Below the pieces are notes generated by a model. That model was not told the origin of the DNA. It searched no databases and saw only the letters and a list, made by a program, of their open reading frames with translations. Both the position numbers and the translations under genes were made by a program. A stretch of 64,000 bases of DNA from DASQYE01 sp036389675 (GTDB lineage Bacteria; Acidobacteriota; Blastocatellia; Pyrinomonadales; Pyrinomonadaceae): NCBI GenBank assembly GCA_036389675.1, contig DASVWI010000008.1, forward strand, positions 317,228-381,227, in the 5' to 3' direction. Numbering within the stretch: the stretch's first letter is position 1; each line of letters begins with the position of its first letter. Shown piece by piece: positions 30,994 through 40,017 of this stretch.

Positions 30994-33933
30994 TTAGAAT
31001 GCCGATGGAAAAAGAAAAGAGTTGAAAAAGAGTCTCGTCGTCGTGCGCCAGATGCCGCGATAGTTCGGGTCTTCACTGAAGAGAACGACGTGGCCGCGCC
31101 CGGTCGGCTCTTCGATGACGTAAGAAGTTCCGCGCAGCAGCCGCTCCGTATGGTCCGGCCAGACGAAGCCCGAGAGGCGCAGAGGATTGTTGTCTTCCGG
31201 GTCAAAGACGACCGCGTTCGTGCCCTCTTTGGAGGGGCGAAAGAAGTAGCCGGAGGCGACGAGCACCGGGAGCAGCGGGTCTTCATAGCCGAACGTCATG
31301 TAGGTCGTGCGGTCGACGGTGGCGCGCATGATCGCGCCGGGCACAGCCTCCGGCACACGGCCCGGTCGCGCAGAGGGCGAGGCGATGGGCGGCAGCACGG
31401 GCGGCGCGCCCTCCAGCTTCTCTGTCTCGTCCGCCTCTTCGCGACGCTGCTCTGTGGCCGTCTGCGCGGTCTGCGCCGCGCCTCGCCTTCCCCTGCGTCT
31501 GGAGGCAGCCGCCGCCTCTACTTTAGGACTCGCGCCCGTGTCGGTCGCCGGAGGCGTCTGCTGCGGCTGAGCGCTCGAAGACAACAGGCGCGCGTCAGTT
31601 TCCTCCGTCTTCTGATCTTTTTGATCGTCCTCGTCGCTGCCGACCAGCCGCGAGGAAGTCAGGTTCACATCCTTGAGAGCGGCGAAGACGGCTGCGCCTT
31701 TGATAAGGACGAGCGTGCCGCCGCGCTCGCACCAGCCGCGCAGCGTCTCTATGCCGCTTTTACCGAAGGCGGCGTTGTAGCGTTCGGGCGAGCCGTCGGG
31801 CAGGATGATGACGTTATAACGATCAAGCTCCGCGCGCTTGATCGACGCAATCGTCATCGGCGTAAAGTCCACGCCGTAGCGGTCGAACACCCACCACATC
31901 GCGCCGTAGCTATTCTGATCCACAGCGTCGTCCGCCGCCACGATAATGCGCGGCGGTTTGAGCGAGATAACGTTCTCCGAGCCGACGCCCGTTTCGCCCG
32001 TCTCGTGGAAGGCGGAGTTAACAGCCGTTACGTCCGTGCCGGTTTCGCGCGCCAGCCGCGCGATGGCATCATGCAGCGCCTCCGGGTTGCGCGAGACGCG
32101 CGCGACCATCGTGCCGCGCGGCCAGTCGTGCCCGCCGGCACTAAGCACGCGCGTCGCGACGGCGATGCGAAAACCCTCGCGCTGCAAACGGTAGGCGAGA
32201 GAGGCCGCGCCGTTGCGCTCATAAGGGATAATATAAGCGACCTGCGCGCGCCCGCCGCTCACGCCGGCATTTGTGCCCGCCGCCGCGTTCGCTCCCGCCT
32301 CCTGATTGAGCAGCGCCGCGCCGCGCATCTCCTTTGCATCCTCCGTCCAGTATGCCTCGACGCCGAAGGCCAGTGGCAGCGACCATGCCGTGATGTCATA
32401 GAAGCCGTACTCCTCTTTCGTCGCGCCTCGCCCGCGCCGCTCGTTACGCGCAAACCTCGCCAGCTGCTCGCGCACGAACGCCGCATCCTGATCGGTCGTC
32501 GGCTCAAGCAATGCCTTGGCGAGACGCTTCTGCGGCTGCGCCAGATCAACGACGAAAGAGCCGGCGGGGAAGGTGCGCGCGCTCGTCGTACCATTGTAAC
32601 CATGCGCGATCTCGGAGCGCAGCGGCTCGCGCGTGACGCTCACTTCTATCCCTGCCCGCTGTAGGACTCCGATCAGCTCTGCCGCTCTGCCGGGGTCGCG
32701 GCCCGGCAGTAGCACTATGCGCTTCATGGGCTGGCTTCGTCCCTCTTCGATGGCGCTGCGCCTGAAGGCGTAATAGTCCCTGAGCCGCGCTTCGCGATTC
32801 CCGGAGGCGACTTCAAGCGTCGTCATCGAAGCGACGAAGTGCTTGGCGATGGCCGACCGCAGCGTGACGATGGTGTCGTCGTCGCGCTTCCAGTTGATGC
32901 CCTTGAAGCCACCGCCGTCCGTCTCGTAGGTCATCCCGGTCGCGCCGTTCAGGCTCGGCCAGGAGTCCCAGTAGCCCGGATAAAAGAGATCGAACACATC
33001 GCGCACGTAGTAGTCCCAGTTGTTGGCGTCGAACCGGGCGGCGTTGGCCTGACCGAACTTCGTCAGCCAGCGGGCGGTCGCTTCCGGCGGGAGATTGGGA
33101 TTGATGGGCAGCGCCGCCGGGGGAAAGAAATACTGCACGGGCTGGCCGTGGTGATCGACGAAGACTTGCGGATGCCATTCGAGGTAGGCGCGCTCCATGT
33201 TGCGCGTCTCGACCTGTGTCGAAGCGATATTGTCGCGGTTGAGATCGAAGCGATAGCGGTTGACGCGGCCATATACAGACCAGGGCTCGCGATGCTCGGC
33301 GGCGAGCGGCTCGGGATTGCCCGTCGCGTTGGCGTTGTACCACGAGACGAAACGCTCGTGCCCGTCAGGGTTGGCGCAGACGTTGACGAGCGCCACGCAA
33401 TTTTTCAGTATGTCGCGCGTCGCCGGCTCGTCCGAGGCCGCGAGCTGGTAGACCACCTGCATCATCGTCTCGAACGAAGCGGACTCGTTGCCGTGTATGG
33501 TGTAGTTGAGCCAGACCAGAACCGGCATCTCCGCGACGAGACGCTCGGCCTCCTGCTCCGAGGTCGAGCGCGGGTCGCTCAGGCGCGCGATGTTCGCTCT
33601 GATCTGCTCTAAGCGCCAGATGTTTTCCGGCGAGCTGATGGCGACCAGATGCATCATCCGATGCTCGTTGGTCTCGCCTATGTCCATGACGCGCACGCGG
33701 TCGGGCGCGGCCTGCGCGATGGAGGCTATGACGCGCTCCATCAAAGCGTAGTTGGTGTGAAACTCGCCGACCGGAAAGCGCAGTATGCTCTGCGGGCGCG
33801 GCACGTTTTCGCGAAAAGGGCCGCGCGCGTAAAAATCAAAGCGTGAATCGTCACGCTGGGCATAGGCGGCGGGAGCGCATGAGCAAATGATTATGACCAG
33901 AAGCGCAAGGCGGCGGCGGCAGTTTTGCAGCAT
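30994..33933 (-). CDS. Exported M14-family zinc carboxypeptidase-like protein
   Basis: A 979-residue protein with a signal peptide (LALLVIIICSCAPAAYA). The peptidase domain spans roughly residues 55-420: the zinc motif HxxE is His147-Gly-Asn-Glu150 (TIHGNESAS), followed by NVCANPDGHERF, NLNRD-type RFDLNRDN, FVDHHGQ and the YETDGGGFKG region. The C-terminal 500 residues contain a GATase-like segment (RYNVIILPDGSPERYN, CERGGTLVLIKGAAVF), an Arg/Ala/Glu-rich low-complexity linker and a beta-rich end. Such large M14 proteins are common exported peptidases in Acidobacteria and Bacteroidetes. Cleavage specificity cannot be inferred. Confidence 0.9.
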   Translation of the reverse strand: MLQNCRRRLALLVIIICSCAPAAYAQRDDSRFDFYARGPFRENVPRPQSILRFPVGEFHTNYALMERVIASIAQAAPDRVRVMDIGETNEHRMMHLVAISSPENIWRLEQIRANIARLSDPRSTSEQEAERLVAEMPVLVWLNYTIHGNESASFETMMQVVYQLAASDEPATRDILKNCVALVNVCANPDGHERFVSWYNANATGNPEPLAAEHREPWSVYGRVNRYRFDLNRDNIASTQVETRNMERAYLEWHPQVFVDHHGQPVQYFFPPAALPINPNLPPEATARWLTKFGQANAARFDANNWDYYVRDVFDLFYPGYWDSWPSLNGATGMTYETDGGGFKGINWKRDDDTIVTLRSAIAKHFVASMTTLEVASGNREARLRDYYAFRRSAIEEGRSQPMKRIVLLPGRDPGRAAELIGVLQRAGIEVSVTREPLRSEIAHGYNGTTSARTFPAGSFVVDLAQPQKRLAKALLEPTTDQDAAFVREQLARFARNERRGRGATKEEYGFYDITAWSLPLAFGVEAYWTEDAKEMRGAALLNQEAGANAAAGTNAGVSGGRAQVAYIIPYERNGAASLAYRLQREGFRIAVATRVLSAGGHDWPRGTMVARVSRNPEALHDAIARLARETGTDVTAVNSAFHETGETGVGSENVISLKPPRIIVAADDAVDQNSYGAMWWVFDRYGVDFTPMTIASIKRAELDRYNVIILPDGSPERYNAAFGKSGIETLRGWCERGGTLVLIKGAAVFAALKDVNLTSSRLVGSDEDDQKDQKTEETDARLLSSSAQPQQTPPATDTGASPKVEAAAASRRRGRRGAAQTAQTATEQRREEADETEKLEGAPPVLPPIASPSARPGRVPEAVPGAIMRATVDRTTYMTFGYEDPLLPVLVASGYFFRPSKEGTNAVVFDPEDNNPLRLSGFVWPDHTERLLRGTSYVIEEPTGRGHVVLFSEDPNYRGIWRTTTRLFFNSFLFPSAF

Positions 33934-34025
33934 CAGTATGGCCGACTTTCAATGTTTCGAGTGATCTCCAAGACAGCCGCGATGTTACCGCGCCTGTGCC
34001 CCGTTTCTCAAATGGCGCGAGATCA

Positions 34026-34052
34026 AAGATGAAGGCCGGAGGATGAAAAGCG
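34026..34052. repeat. Partial GGATGAA-family element, copy A7
   Basis: Only the left half of the family A element is recognisable (AAGATGAAGGCCGGAGGATG). The right arm is absent or replaced, so this looks like a decayed copy. It sits upstream of the small zinc-ribbon gene. Confidence 0.45.
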
Positions 34053-34101
34053 CCATCCCCTGTGCTATTTTCCTTTCACTTCAGTGCAGCAATTTATTTC
34101 C

Positions 34102-34308
34102 ATGATGATTAATCAAAACACTGACGGATGCCCCCGCTGCGGCGTGGGCCGTTTGCGACGTTGGGCTGAGCTTACGGAAGAAGAACGAGAGGTCGCCCGC
34201 CGCCTTCCGGCCTCCGCCGACTACACCCCAACGGAGCGCCGGTCAACACACAGGTGGTGCGCGAACTGCTGGCACGAAACAACGCAAAGCGACGAAGAGA
34301 ATGGATGA
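34102..34308 (+). CDS. Small zinc-ribbon protein
   Basis: A protein of about 68 residues with two Cys pairs, CPRCG near the N-terminus and CANCW near the C-terminus, spaced as a zinc ribbon, with a helical charged segment between. The start is uncertain: ATG 34102 or 34105, or GTG 34084; none has a strong ribosome site. It faces the glnE gene convergently and its 3' end enters repeat A8. A nucleic-acid or protein-binding adaptor is possible; the function is unknown. Confidence 0.6.
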   Translation: MMINQNTDGCPRCGVGRLRRWAELTEEEREVARRLPASADYTPTERRSTHRWCANCWHETTQSDEENG

Positions 34309-34363
34309 GGGCGACGGTGTGAGGGATGAAATAAAAGCATTTCCTTCATCCATCATCCCTTGC
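34300..34363. repeat. GGATGAA-family inverted repeat, copy A8 (short)
   Basis: Left arm GGATGAGGGCGACGGTGTGA then GGGATGAA; right arm CTTCATCCATCATCCCTTGC. The stop codon of glnE (minus strand, Ser-Lys-Gly-stop) lies inside it. Confidence 0.8.
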
Positions 34364-37292
34364 TTGTGATCCTATCGTAGGCGGCGCGGATGTTGGCCCT
34401 GTGGGTGGCGAGTGCGTCGGTCAGGTTCTGGGCCGAGGCTTGGCCCATGCAATGAGCGATGTCGCGTAGGGCCGGATGATCTATCGCGGGCAGGCGGGTG
34501 GAGCGCCCGACGATGAGCCGCAGGTAGTGGTCTAGTGTGCGGAGATGTGCGTAGCCCTCGTTCATGGCCGCGTAGTCCGCTTCGCCTAGAGCGCCCGCCG
34601 CGCGCAGACGTTTGAGAGTGGCGCTCGTCGAGCGGTCTTCAAGCTCTTCCGTGACACCGTAGCGCAATTGCAGGTAGCGCGTGGCGAAATAGACATCGAG
34701 CATGCCGCCCGGCCCATACTTAATATCCGTTACGCCCCTCGCCGAGCGCGCCGCAGCCTTCTCCTGTTCGAGGCGCTCGCGCACCCGTCGCGTCTCAACG
34801 CGCAGCGTCTCTTCGCCCACCTGCCCGGCCCGCTCATAAATGATCTGACGCGCGCGCTCTTCGACGCTGAGCCCTAGTTCCCGGTCGCCTCCCGCCGCAC
34901 GCAGCTTGACGTAGGCCAGCCATTCCCAGGGGAGCGCGCGCTCTCGCAGATAATCGATGAAGGCGCGAGCCCCGGTCGAGGTCAGACCGTTTCTCCCATC
35001 CGGCCTGAGCCGCAAGTCCACGCGATAGAGAGAGCCCGCGCGCGTCAGGCTGGAAAGAGCGGCGATCAAGCGCTCGCTTAAGCGCCCGTAAGCTTCGCTG
35101 AGCGTGAGATGTTTGAAGGGCGAGGGCTGCGCGTCGTCGTAGATAAGCACGACATCAAGATCAGAGCCGTAATCCATTCCGCCGCCGCCGAGTCTTCCGA
35201 GCCCAAGCACGGCCAGACGCGCCTCCGTCTCGAACTCGCCGTAACGGCGCGAGAGGTCGCGGCGCGCGACCAGACAACAGGCATCCAGACTGGCGGCGGC
35301 CAGCTCCGTCTGGCGGCGGTTGGATTCGCGCATGTCTATGTGCCCGGCAGCATCCAGCGCACCGATCTCTATGAGCAGTCTGGCCCAGGTGCGACGCAGC
35401 GCCCCAAGCTCAGCGCGAAAATCATCATGGCCCACGGCAGCCTCTTTCAGGAGCGCGCGATAATCCCGCTCGACAGCGGGCGCGCCCTCGACCGGCAGGG
35501 CCAGAATGAGCGCCGGATTGCCGGCCAGTAGATCGCCGAAGAATTCCGATGCCCCGCAGAGTTGTATAAGCGCCGCAAGGTTATGCTCCGACAAGCTCAA
35601 AGGCTCTGTTGATTTATCGAGCGAAGCGGCGACGCGCGCGGCATAGGTCAGGGCGCGGCGCGCGTTCAGAGAGCGTCCAGCCGCATCGGTCAATAGTCGC
35701 GCGACCCTCTCAATCGTCCAAATACTACCGGCGTTATCGTCGCGCGCCATGTGCGTGGCGAAGAGGCGCGCGGCTGTTGCTGCGGAAGCGTCCATCGCGC
35801 CGGTCGCGTGCTCCGGCTCATGCGCGTGCGCGGGCTCTGTTGCGGGCACGGTGGAGGCAACGCGCGCCTGAGTTTTGGCAGACCCCTCCTGCTCTTCCTT
35901 TCCGAAGATGCGCTCGAACGCCGCTCGCACATTGGCAGTATGCTGCGAGAGCGCCCGGTCGAAATCGGCGAGTGGATTTTCATCATCGAAGTGCATACGC
36001 CGCGCGACCAGAAGGCGACGCTCCGGCTCGTCCGGCACGGAATGGGTTTGCAGGCCGTGCTCCATCTGCAAGCGGTGTTCGAGCATACGCAGGAAGACGT
36101 AGGCGTTCGCCAGCGTCACGCGCTCGCGCTCGTGTATGAGCCCGCGGTCGGCGAGGCGTCCGAGGCTGATCAGGGTGTGCGGCGCTCTGAGCCATTCGTC
36201 GTGACCGCCGTAGGCGAGTTGCAGCGCCTGCGCGATAAACTCTATCTCGCGTATGCCGCCCCGACCGAGCTTGACGTTGAAGCCGCGAGCGTCGCGCGCG
36301 TGATGATGATCAATCTTCTGCTTGGCGAGCCGCACGTTCCGCAGGGCATCCTCAACCGTCTGCTCAACCGTGTAGACGCTCGGCCAGACGCGCAAAGCGA
36401 ATCGCGCGTAGAGGGCGGCAGACCCGGCAGCCGCGCGCGAGCGTATCAACGTCTGGCGCTCCCACGCCTGTGCCCGCTCGCGGTAGTAACGAACGGCCTC
36501 GTCGAGCGATGAGGCCAGAGCGCCGTCGCGCCCGTGCGGCCTGAGCCGCAGGTCAACGCGATACGCCGCGCCTTCGCCCGTCGGTTGGCCCACGGTGCGC
36601 GCGATCATCTCCGCGAGCCTGACGAAATACTCGCGGTTGGTCGTCTCGCCGTGCGTGCCTCCGGCGGCGGTCACCCCTTCGTTCGAGAAGATGAAGAAAA
36701 GATCGATGTCGGAAGCGTAGTTGAGCTCGAAGGAGCCGAGCTTGCCGAGCGCGACGATGGTGAATTCCGCCGGAGCCATGCGGCCACGCTCGTCCGCTCT
36801 GAGCGGCTGCCCGAATCTATTGTCCAGATGCTGCCGCGCGTGCGACAGCGCGTAGCTGATGACGGCGTCCGCAAGGTTCGACAGCTCTTCCGTGGTTTCG
36901 ACGAGCGCGCACGTGCGGCGTATGTCGCGCAGGTAGATACGCAGCAGCTCGCGACGACGAAAACGCGCGAGCAGAACCTGCGGGTCGAGCTGCGAATGTG
37001 TCAGAGCGAAGCGCCCGAGGGATTCTTCCAGCTCCTCACGCGTCTTGACGCGAGAGTGTGTGCGCTCGCGCGCGAGCCATTGAAGATATTCCGTATGCTG
37101 CGTGAGGGTGGTCGCAAGGAGCGGACTCCATGCGGAGAGCGCGAGTGTGTCGGAGAGCAGGCCGCGGTCACGCCTGAGAAGCTGGGCCGCGCGCACGTCT
37201 TCCGCCGAGATGCGCTCGAAGAAAAGGCGCGCGCCCTCCTCGTCCGGCAAATCCTTCAAGAGCAGTTCGATCTCTTCTTCAGGCGCAGGCAC
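34353..37292 (-). CDS. glnE: Bifunctional glutamine synthetase adenylyltransferase/adenylyl-removing enzyme
   Basis: GlnE adds and removes AMP on glutamine synthetase to tune nitrogen assimilation. The 979-residue protein has the duplicated architecture: an N-terminal nucleotidyltransferase domain with ALGKLGSFELNYASDIDLFF (Asp195, Asp197) and a C-terminal one with LGRLGGGGMDYGSDLDVVLI, each followed by the RLRPHGRDG or RLRPDGRNG motif and a helical GlnD-type domain (RGGIREIEFIAQ, GPGGMLDVYFATR). All motifs of both active sites are present. It lies downstream of glnA and a GNAT gene on the same strand. Its stop is inside repeat A8. Confidence 0.95.
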   Translation of the reverse strand: MPAPEEEIELLLKDLPDEEGARLFFERISAEDVRAAQLLRRDRGLLSDTLALSAWSPLLATTLTQHTEYLQWLARERTHSRVKTREELEESLGRFALTHSQLDPQVLLARFRRRELLRIYLRDIRRTCALVETTEELSNLADAVISYALSHARQHLDNRFGQPLRADERGRMAPAEFTIVALGKLGSFELNYASDIDLFFIFSNEGVTAAGGTHGETTNREYFVRLAEMIARTVGQPTGEGAAYRVDLRLRPHGRDGALASSLDEAVRYYRERAQAWERQTLIRSRAAAGSAALYARFALRVWPSVYTVEQTVEDALRNVRLAKQKIDHHHARDARGFNVKLGRGGIREIEFIAQALQLAYGGHDEWLRAPHTLISLGRLADRGLIHERERVTLANAYVFLRMLEHRLQMEHGLQTHSVPDEPERRLLVARRMHFDDENPLADFDRALSQHTANVRAAFERIFGKEEQEGSAKTQARVASTVPATEPAHAHEPEHATGAMDASAATAARLFATHMARDDNAGSIWTIERVARLLTDAAGRSLNARRALTYAARVAASLDKSTEPLSLSEHNLAALIQLCGASEFFGDLLAGNPALILALPVEGAPAVERDYRALLKEAAVGHDDFRAELGALRRTWARLLIEIGALDAAGHIDMRESNRRQTELAAASLDACCLVARRDLSRRYGEFETEARLAVLGLGRLGGGGMDYGSDLDVVLIYDDAQPSPFKHLTLSEAYGRLSERLIAALSSLTRAGSLYRVDLRLRPDGRNGLTSTGARAFIDYLRERALPWEWLAYVKLRAAGGDRELGLSVEERARQIIYERAGQVGEETLRVETRRVRERLEQEKAAARSARGVTDIKYGPGGMLDVYFATRYLQLRYGVTEELEDRSTSATLKRLRAAGALGEADYAAMNEGYAHLRTLDHYLRLIVGRSTRLPAIDHPALRDIAHCMGQASAQNLTDALATHRANIRAAYDRITSKG

Positions 37293-37445
37293 GCTCGATT
37301 CTTCATCCCTTCAAGGCATCGGACAGCAGCGAGCGGCGCGGCCAGACGCGTATAACCGAAGCCTCGTGCTCGCCCGCCTTAGATTGTAGCGCGCGCGCGC
37401 TTAAGCTTGCCAGAGAGAGAGACGTGTGCGTGTTACAGGGCGGGC

Positions 37446-38042
37446 TTAGCGCGGCTCGCGGCTTTCCAGCCGGCGTTCCAGATTGGCTTTAACTTCCGGC
37501 CATTCGGAATCAATGATGCTGAAGAAGATGGTGTCGCGAATGCGGCCCGTGGAGGTGAGCATGTGTTTGCGAAAGATGCCTTCCTCTTTCGCGCCCAGCC
37601 GCAGGATAGCGTTCCTTGAACGCTCGTTGAGCACGTCCGTCTTGAACTCGACGCGCATGCAGCCAAGCTGCTCGAAGGCGTGTCGCAGCATCAGGTACTT
37701 GGCTTCCGTATTGACGGCTGTGCGCTGCCAGCGCGGCGTGATCCACGTCCAGCCTATCTCAAGACGCCTGTGCGCCATCTCTATGTTGCCGTAACGCGTG
37801 CTGCCGATGGCAAGGCCCGAAGATTTCTCGACGGTGGCGAACGGCAGCATCGTCCCGCGCCCCTGAGCCAGAAGCGCCTCCGCGATGTAGGCGCGCATAT
37901 CTTCGCTCGTCCGCACGGGGGTAGGATTCAAGCGCCAGATGTCTTCGTGCATGCCCGCTTCTGTTAGCGCCTCGTGATGATCGAGCGAGAGCGGTTCCAG
38001 CCGAACGTGCTTGCCTTCGAGTGTGACGGGTTCGATATTCAT
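37446..38042 (-). CDS. GNAT N-acetyltransferase, RimJ/RimL-like
   Basis: A 198-residue acyl-CoA-binding protein of the GNAT superfamily: GKHVRLEPLSLDHHEAL at the N-terminus, ATVEKSSGLAIGSTRYGNIE and EIGWTWITPRWQRTAVNTEAKYLMLRHAFEQLGCMRVEFKTDVLNERS, matching the RimJ/RimL branch (transfer to protein N-termini or small amines). It lies between glnA and glnE; a role in nitrogen control is speculative. A 31-bp perfect inverted repeat separates it from glnA. Confidence 0.88.
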   Translation of the reverse strand: MNIEPVTLEGKHVRLEPLSLDHHEALTEAGMHEDIWRLNPTPVRTSEDMRAYIAEALLAQGRGTMLPFATVEKSSGLAIGSTRYGNIEMAHRRLEIGWTWITPRWQRTAVNTEAKYLMLRHAFEQLGCMRVEFKTDVLNERSRNAILRLGAKEEGIFRKHMLTSTGRIRDTIFFSIIDSEWPEVKANLERRLESREPR

Positions 38043-38053
38043 TGATTAAAGAA

Positions 38054-38129
38054 AGGTCAGTACCGCCTGCGGTAGCGGGCGGGTCTGATGCGTTGAGTAC
38101 CCGCCCGCTACCGCAGGCGGTACTGACCT
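38054..38129. repeat. Perfect 31-bp inverted repeat element, copy D1
   Basis: Arms 38054-38084 and 38099-38129 are perfectly complementary and begin AGGTCAGTACCGCCTGCGGT; the loop is 14 nt. A 76-bp element of identical length is at 51125-51200 in opposite orientation. It lies between the glnA stop and the GNAT start and may act as a terminator or attenuator. It resembles REP/MITE-like elements. Confidence 0.95.
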
Positions 38130-38152
38130 GCATGATCTCATGTTCACTCTTC

Positions 38153-39577
38153 CTAAATGTCGAAGTACATGCCGAACTCAAGCGGGTGCGGGCGCATGCG
38201 TAGCGGCTGAATCTCTTTCTCGCGCTTGTAGGTGATCCAGCGATCAATGACCTGCGGCGTGAAGACATCGCCCTTGAGCAGGAACTCCTGATCGGCTTCG
38301 AGTGCCTTGAGCGATTCATCGAGCGAGCCGGGCAGTGATGGCACGTTCTTCAACGCCTCGGGCGAGAGGTCGTAGATGTCCTTGTCGAGCGGCTCGCCCG
38401 GGTCGATGCGGTTCTGCACGCCGTCCAATCCGGCCATCAGCATCGCCGAGAATGCAAGGTACGCATTGCATGACGGGTCGGGCGGACGAAACTCAAGCCG
38501 CTTCTGTTTCGGATTGGTCGAGAACATCGGGATACGCACGGCAGCCGAGCGATTGCGTGCCGAGTAAGCCAGATTGACAGGCGCTTCAAATCCCGGAACC
38601 AGCCGCTTGTAGCTGTTGGTCGTCGGCGCGGCGAAGGCCACGATGGCCGCCGCGTGCTTCAACAACCCTCCGATGTAGTAGCGAGCCATGTCGGATAGTC
38701 CCGCATAGCCGTCGCCTGCGAACAGAGGCTTTTCGCCCTTCCAGAGCGATTGATGGCAGTGCATGCCTGAGCCATTGTCTCCGTAGAGGGGCTTCGGCAT
38801 GAAGGTCGCCGCCTTGCCGTACTGGTAGACGGTGTTGCGTACGACATACTTGAAGATTTGCAGATTGTCGGCTGTGCCGAGCAGGGTGGAGAAGCGAAAA
38901 TCAATCTCGCACTGTCCGGCGGTGGCGACTTCGTGGTGGTGACACTCGACGTTGATGCCGCACTGCGCGAGCGTCAGAGAGATTTCCGAGCGCAGGTCGC
39001 TTAAAGAATCCGTCGGAGGCACGGGCACGTAGCCCTCCTTGGGGCGGATGCGATAGCCGAGGTTTGAGCCGTTAAACTCGTCCGCGGCGCGCCCGGTATT
39101 CCAGTGCGCCTCGTCGGAATCAACCGTGTACCCGGCTGAGTTCTGGTCGTTGTGATACTTAACGGAGTCGAAGACGAAGAACTCTGCTTCAGGGCCGAAG
39201 TTGGCCGTATCGGCCAGTCCCGTAAACCTCAGATAGCTTTCGGCTCGCTTGGCGACCGAGCGCGGGTCGAAGGCGTAGCCCTCTTTCGTGATCGGGTCAA
39301 CGACGTTGGCGATCAGGCAGACGGTCGGCTCTTCCGAGAAAGGGTCCATCCAGAAGCGCACGGGGTCTGGCACGAGCAGCATGTCGGATTCGTTGATGGC
39401 TGCCCAGCCGCGCAGGGAGGAGGCGTCGAAGCCGAACCCGTCCTCAAAAGAGCCCTCGGAAAGTTGATTAATAGGGAAAGTCAGATGATGCCAGGCTCCC
39501 GGCAAATCCGTAAAGCGTACCGAGACGAATTTGGCCCCTTGGTCAGTGGCGTACTTCAAGGCAGTTTTAGCGTCCAT
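38153..39577 (-). CDS. glnA: Glutamine synthetase type I
   Basis: Makes glutamine from glutamate, ammonia and ATP as a dodecamer. The 474-residue protein has FEDGFGFDASSLRGW, the EAEFFVFD metal motif, the SGMHCHQSLW loop, the ATP motif KRLVPGFEAPVN and NRSAAVRIP, and the C-terminal RMRPHPLEFGMY. The regulatory adenylylation site is conserved: Tyr402 in DIYDLSPEALK, matching the site GlnE modifies, and glnE lies nearby. AGGAG precedes the ATG. A clear sigma-70-type promoter is at 39719-39746. The length and motifs indicate the GSI-beta (adenylylated) type. Confidence 0.96.
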   Translation of the reverse strand: MDAKTALKYATDQGAKFVSVRFTDLPGAWHHLTFPINQLSEGSFEDGFGFDASSLRGWAAINESDMLLVPDPVRFWMDPFSEEPTVCLIANVVDPITKEGYAFDPRSVAKRAESYLRFTGLADTANFGPEAEFFVFDSVKYHNDQNSAGYTVDSDEAHWNTGRAADEFNGSNLGYRIRPKEGYVPVPPTDSLSDLRSEISLTLAQCGINVECHHHEVATAGQCEIDFRFSTLLGTADNLQIFKYVVRNTVYQYGKAATFMPKPLYGDNGSGMHCHQSLWKGEKPLFAGDGYAGLSDMARYYIGGLLKHAAAIVAFAAPTTNSYKRLVPGFEAPVNLAYSARNRSAAVRIPMFSTNPKQKRLEFRPPDPSCNAYLAFSAMLMAGLDGVQNRIDPGEPLDKDIYDLSPEALKNVPSLPGSLDESLKALEADQEFLLKGDVFTPQVIDRWITYKREKEIQPLRMRPHPLEFGMYFDI

Positions 39578-39718
39578 TGTCTTCTCCTGAAAGTGAAAAA
39601 AGGAGTGTTAGAGGTGCTTTCCGCGCTCTTTGAGCAAGCGGGCGTTTCAGTTTTAGGGCTGAGTGCGGTGGTGAACCGAAGGTTGCGTGCATCTATTGCG
39701 GCGCGTAAAAAGCTTTGC

Positions 39719-39746
39719 ATTATATTCCTGCATCGAGGCTTGTCAA
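39719..39746 (-). promoter_or_regulatory. Sigma-70-type promoter of glnA
   Basis: On the minus strand TTGACA (39746-39741) and TATAAT (39724-39719) are separated by 16 bp. Both hexamers are perfect consensus. The expected start lies near 39712, 135 nt upstream of the glnA ATG. Confidence 0.75.
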
Positions 39747-39865
39747 GCTTTTCAGCGTCAGGCTGATGCGACACCCTTCGGGTGCGACCCCCTTTCTCCT
39801 CTTAAACCTTTACATACGGCAGACTTATGCGATTCCGCCCTGCGCTCGCCCTGAAAAAATAGTTT

Positions 39866-39894
39866 TTGACCCTCCCCGCTTTTTCTGTTACATT
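39866..39894 (+). promoter_or_regulatory. Sigma-70-type promoter of speA
   Basis: TTGACC (39866-39871), 17-bp spacer, TACATT (39889-39894). It places the start near 39901 and a leader of about 117 nt before speA. Confidence 0.6.
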
Positions 39895-39932
39895 GCCAGC
39901 CTTAGTGTTCCAGCCAATGAATCTCCACAGGG

Positions 39933-39985
39933 GGCGCTCGCGTGAGAGGCGGTAAGCGTTTCTCGCCTGAGAGAGCCATGCTTAC
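39933..39985 (+). promoter_or_regulatory. speA leader with two alternative hairpins and overlapping short ORF
   Basis: Fold 1 pairs GGC/GCC (39933-39935 with 39975-39977), CTC/GAG (39937-39939 with 39971-39973) and AGGCG/CGCCT (39947-39951 with 39964-39968). Fold 2 pairs GTAAGC/GCTTAC (39952-39957 with 39980-39985) and excludes fold 1. An ATG inside fold 2 (39978) opens a 22-codon frame ending at 40046, overlapping the speA start by 29 nt. No known riboswitch class recognised. The rest of the 440-nt gap holds the two promoters and a CACCCTTCGGGTG hairpin near 39772-39784. Confidence 0.4.
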
Positions 39986-40017
39986 ACAAGAGGACGGCAG
40001 CAGGGGGAAACCGCGAA

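Noticed and set aside
31090..32664. Large plus-strand open frame opposite the M14 peptidase gene
   Set aside because: Arg/Ala-rich composition without motifs; it is the high-GC antisense shadow of a well-supported peptidase.
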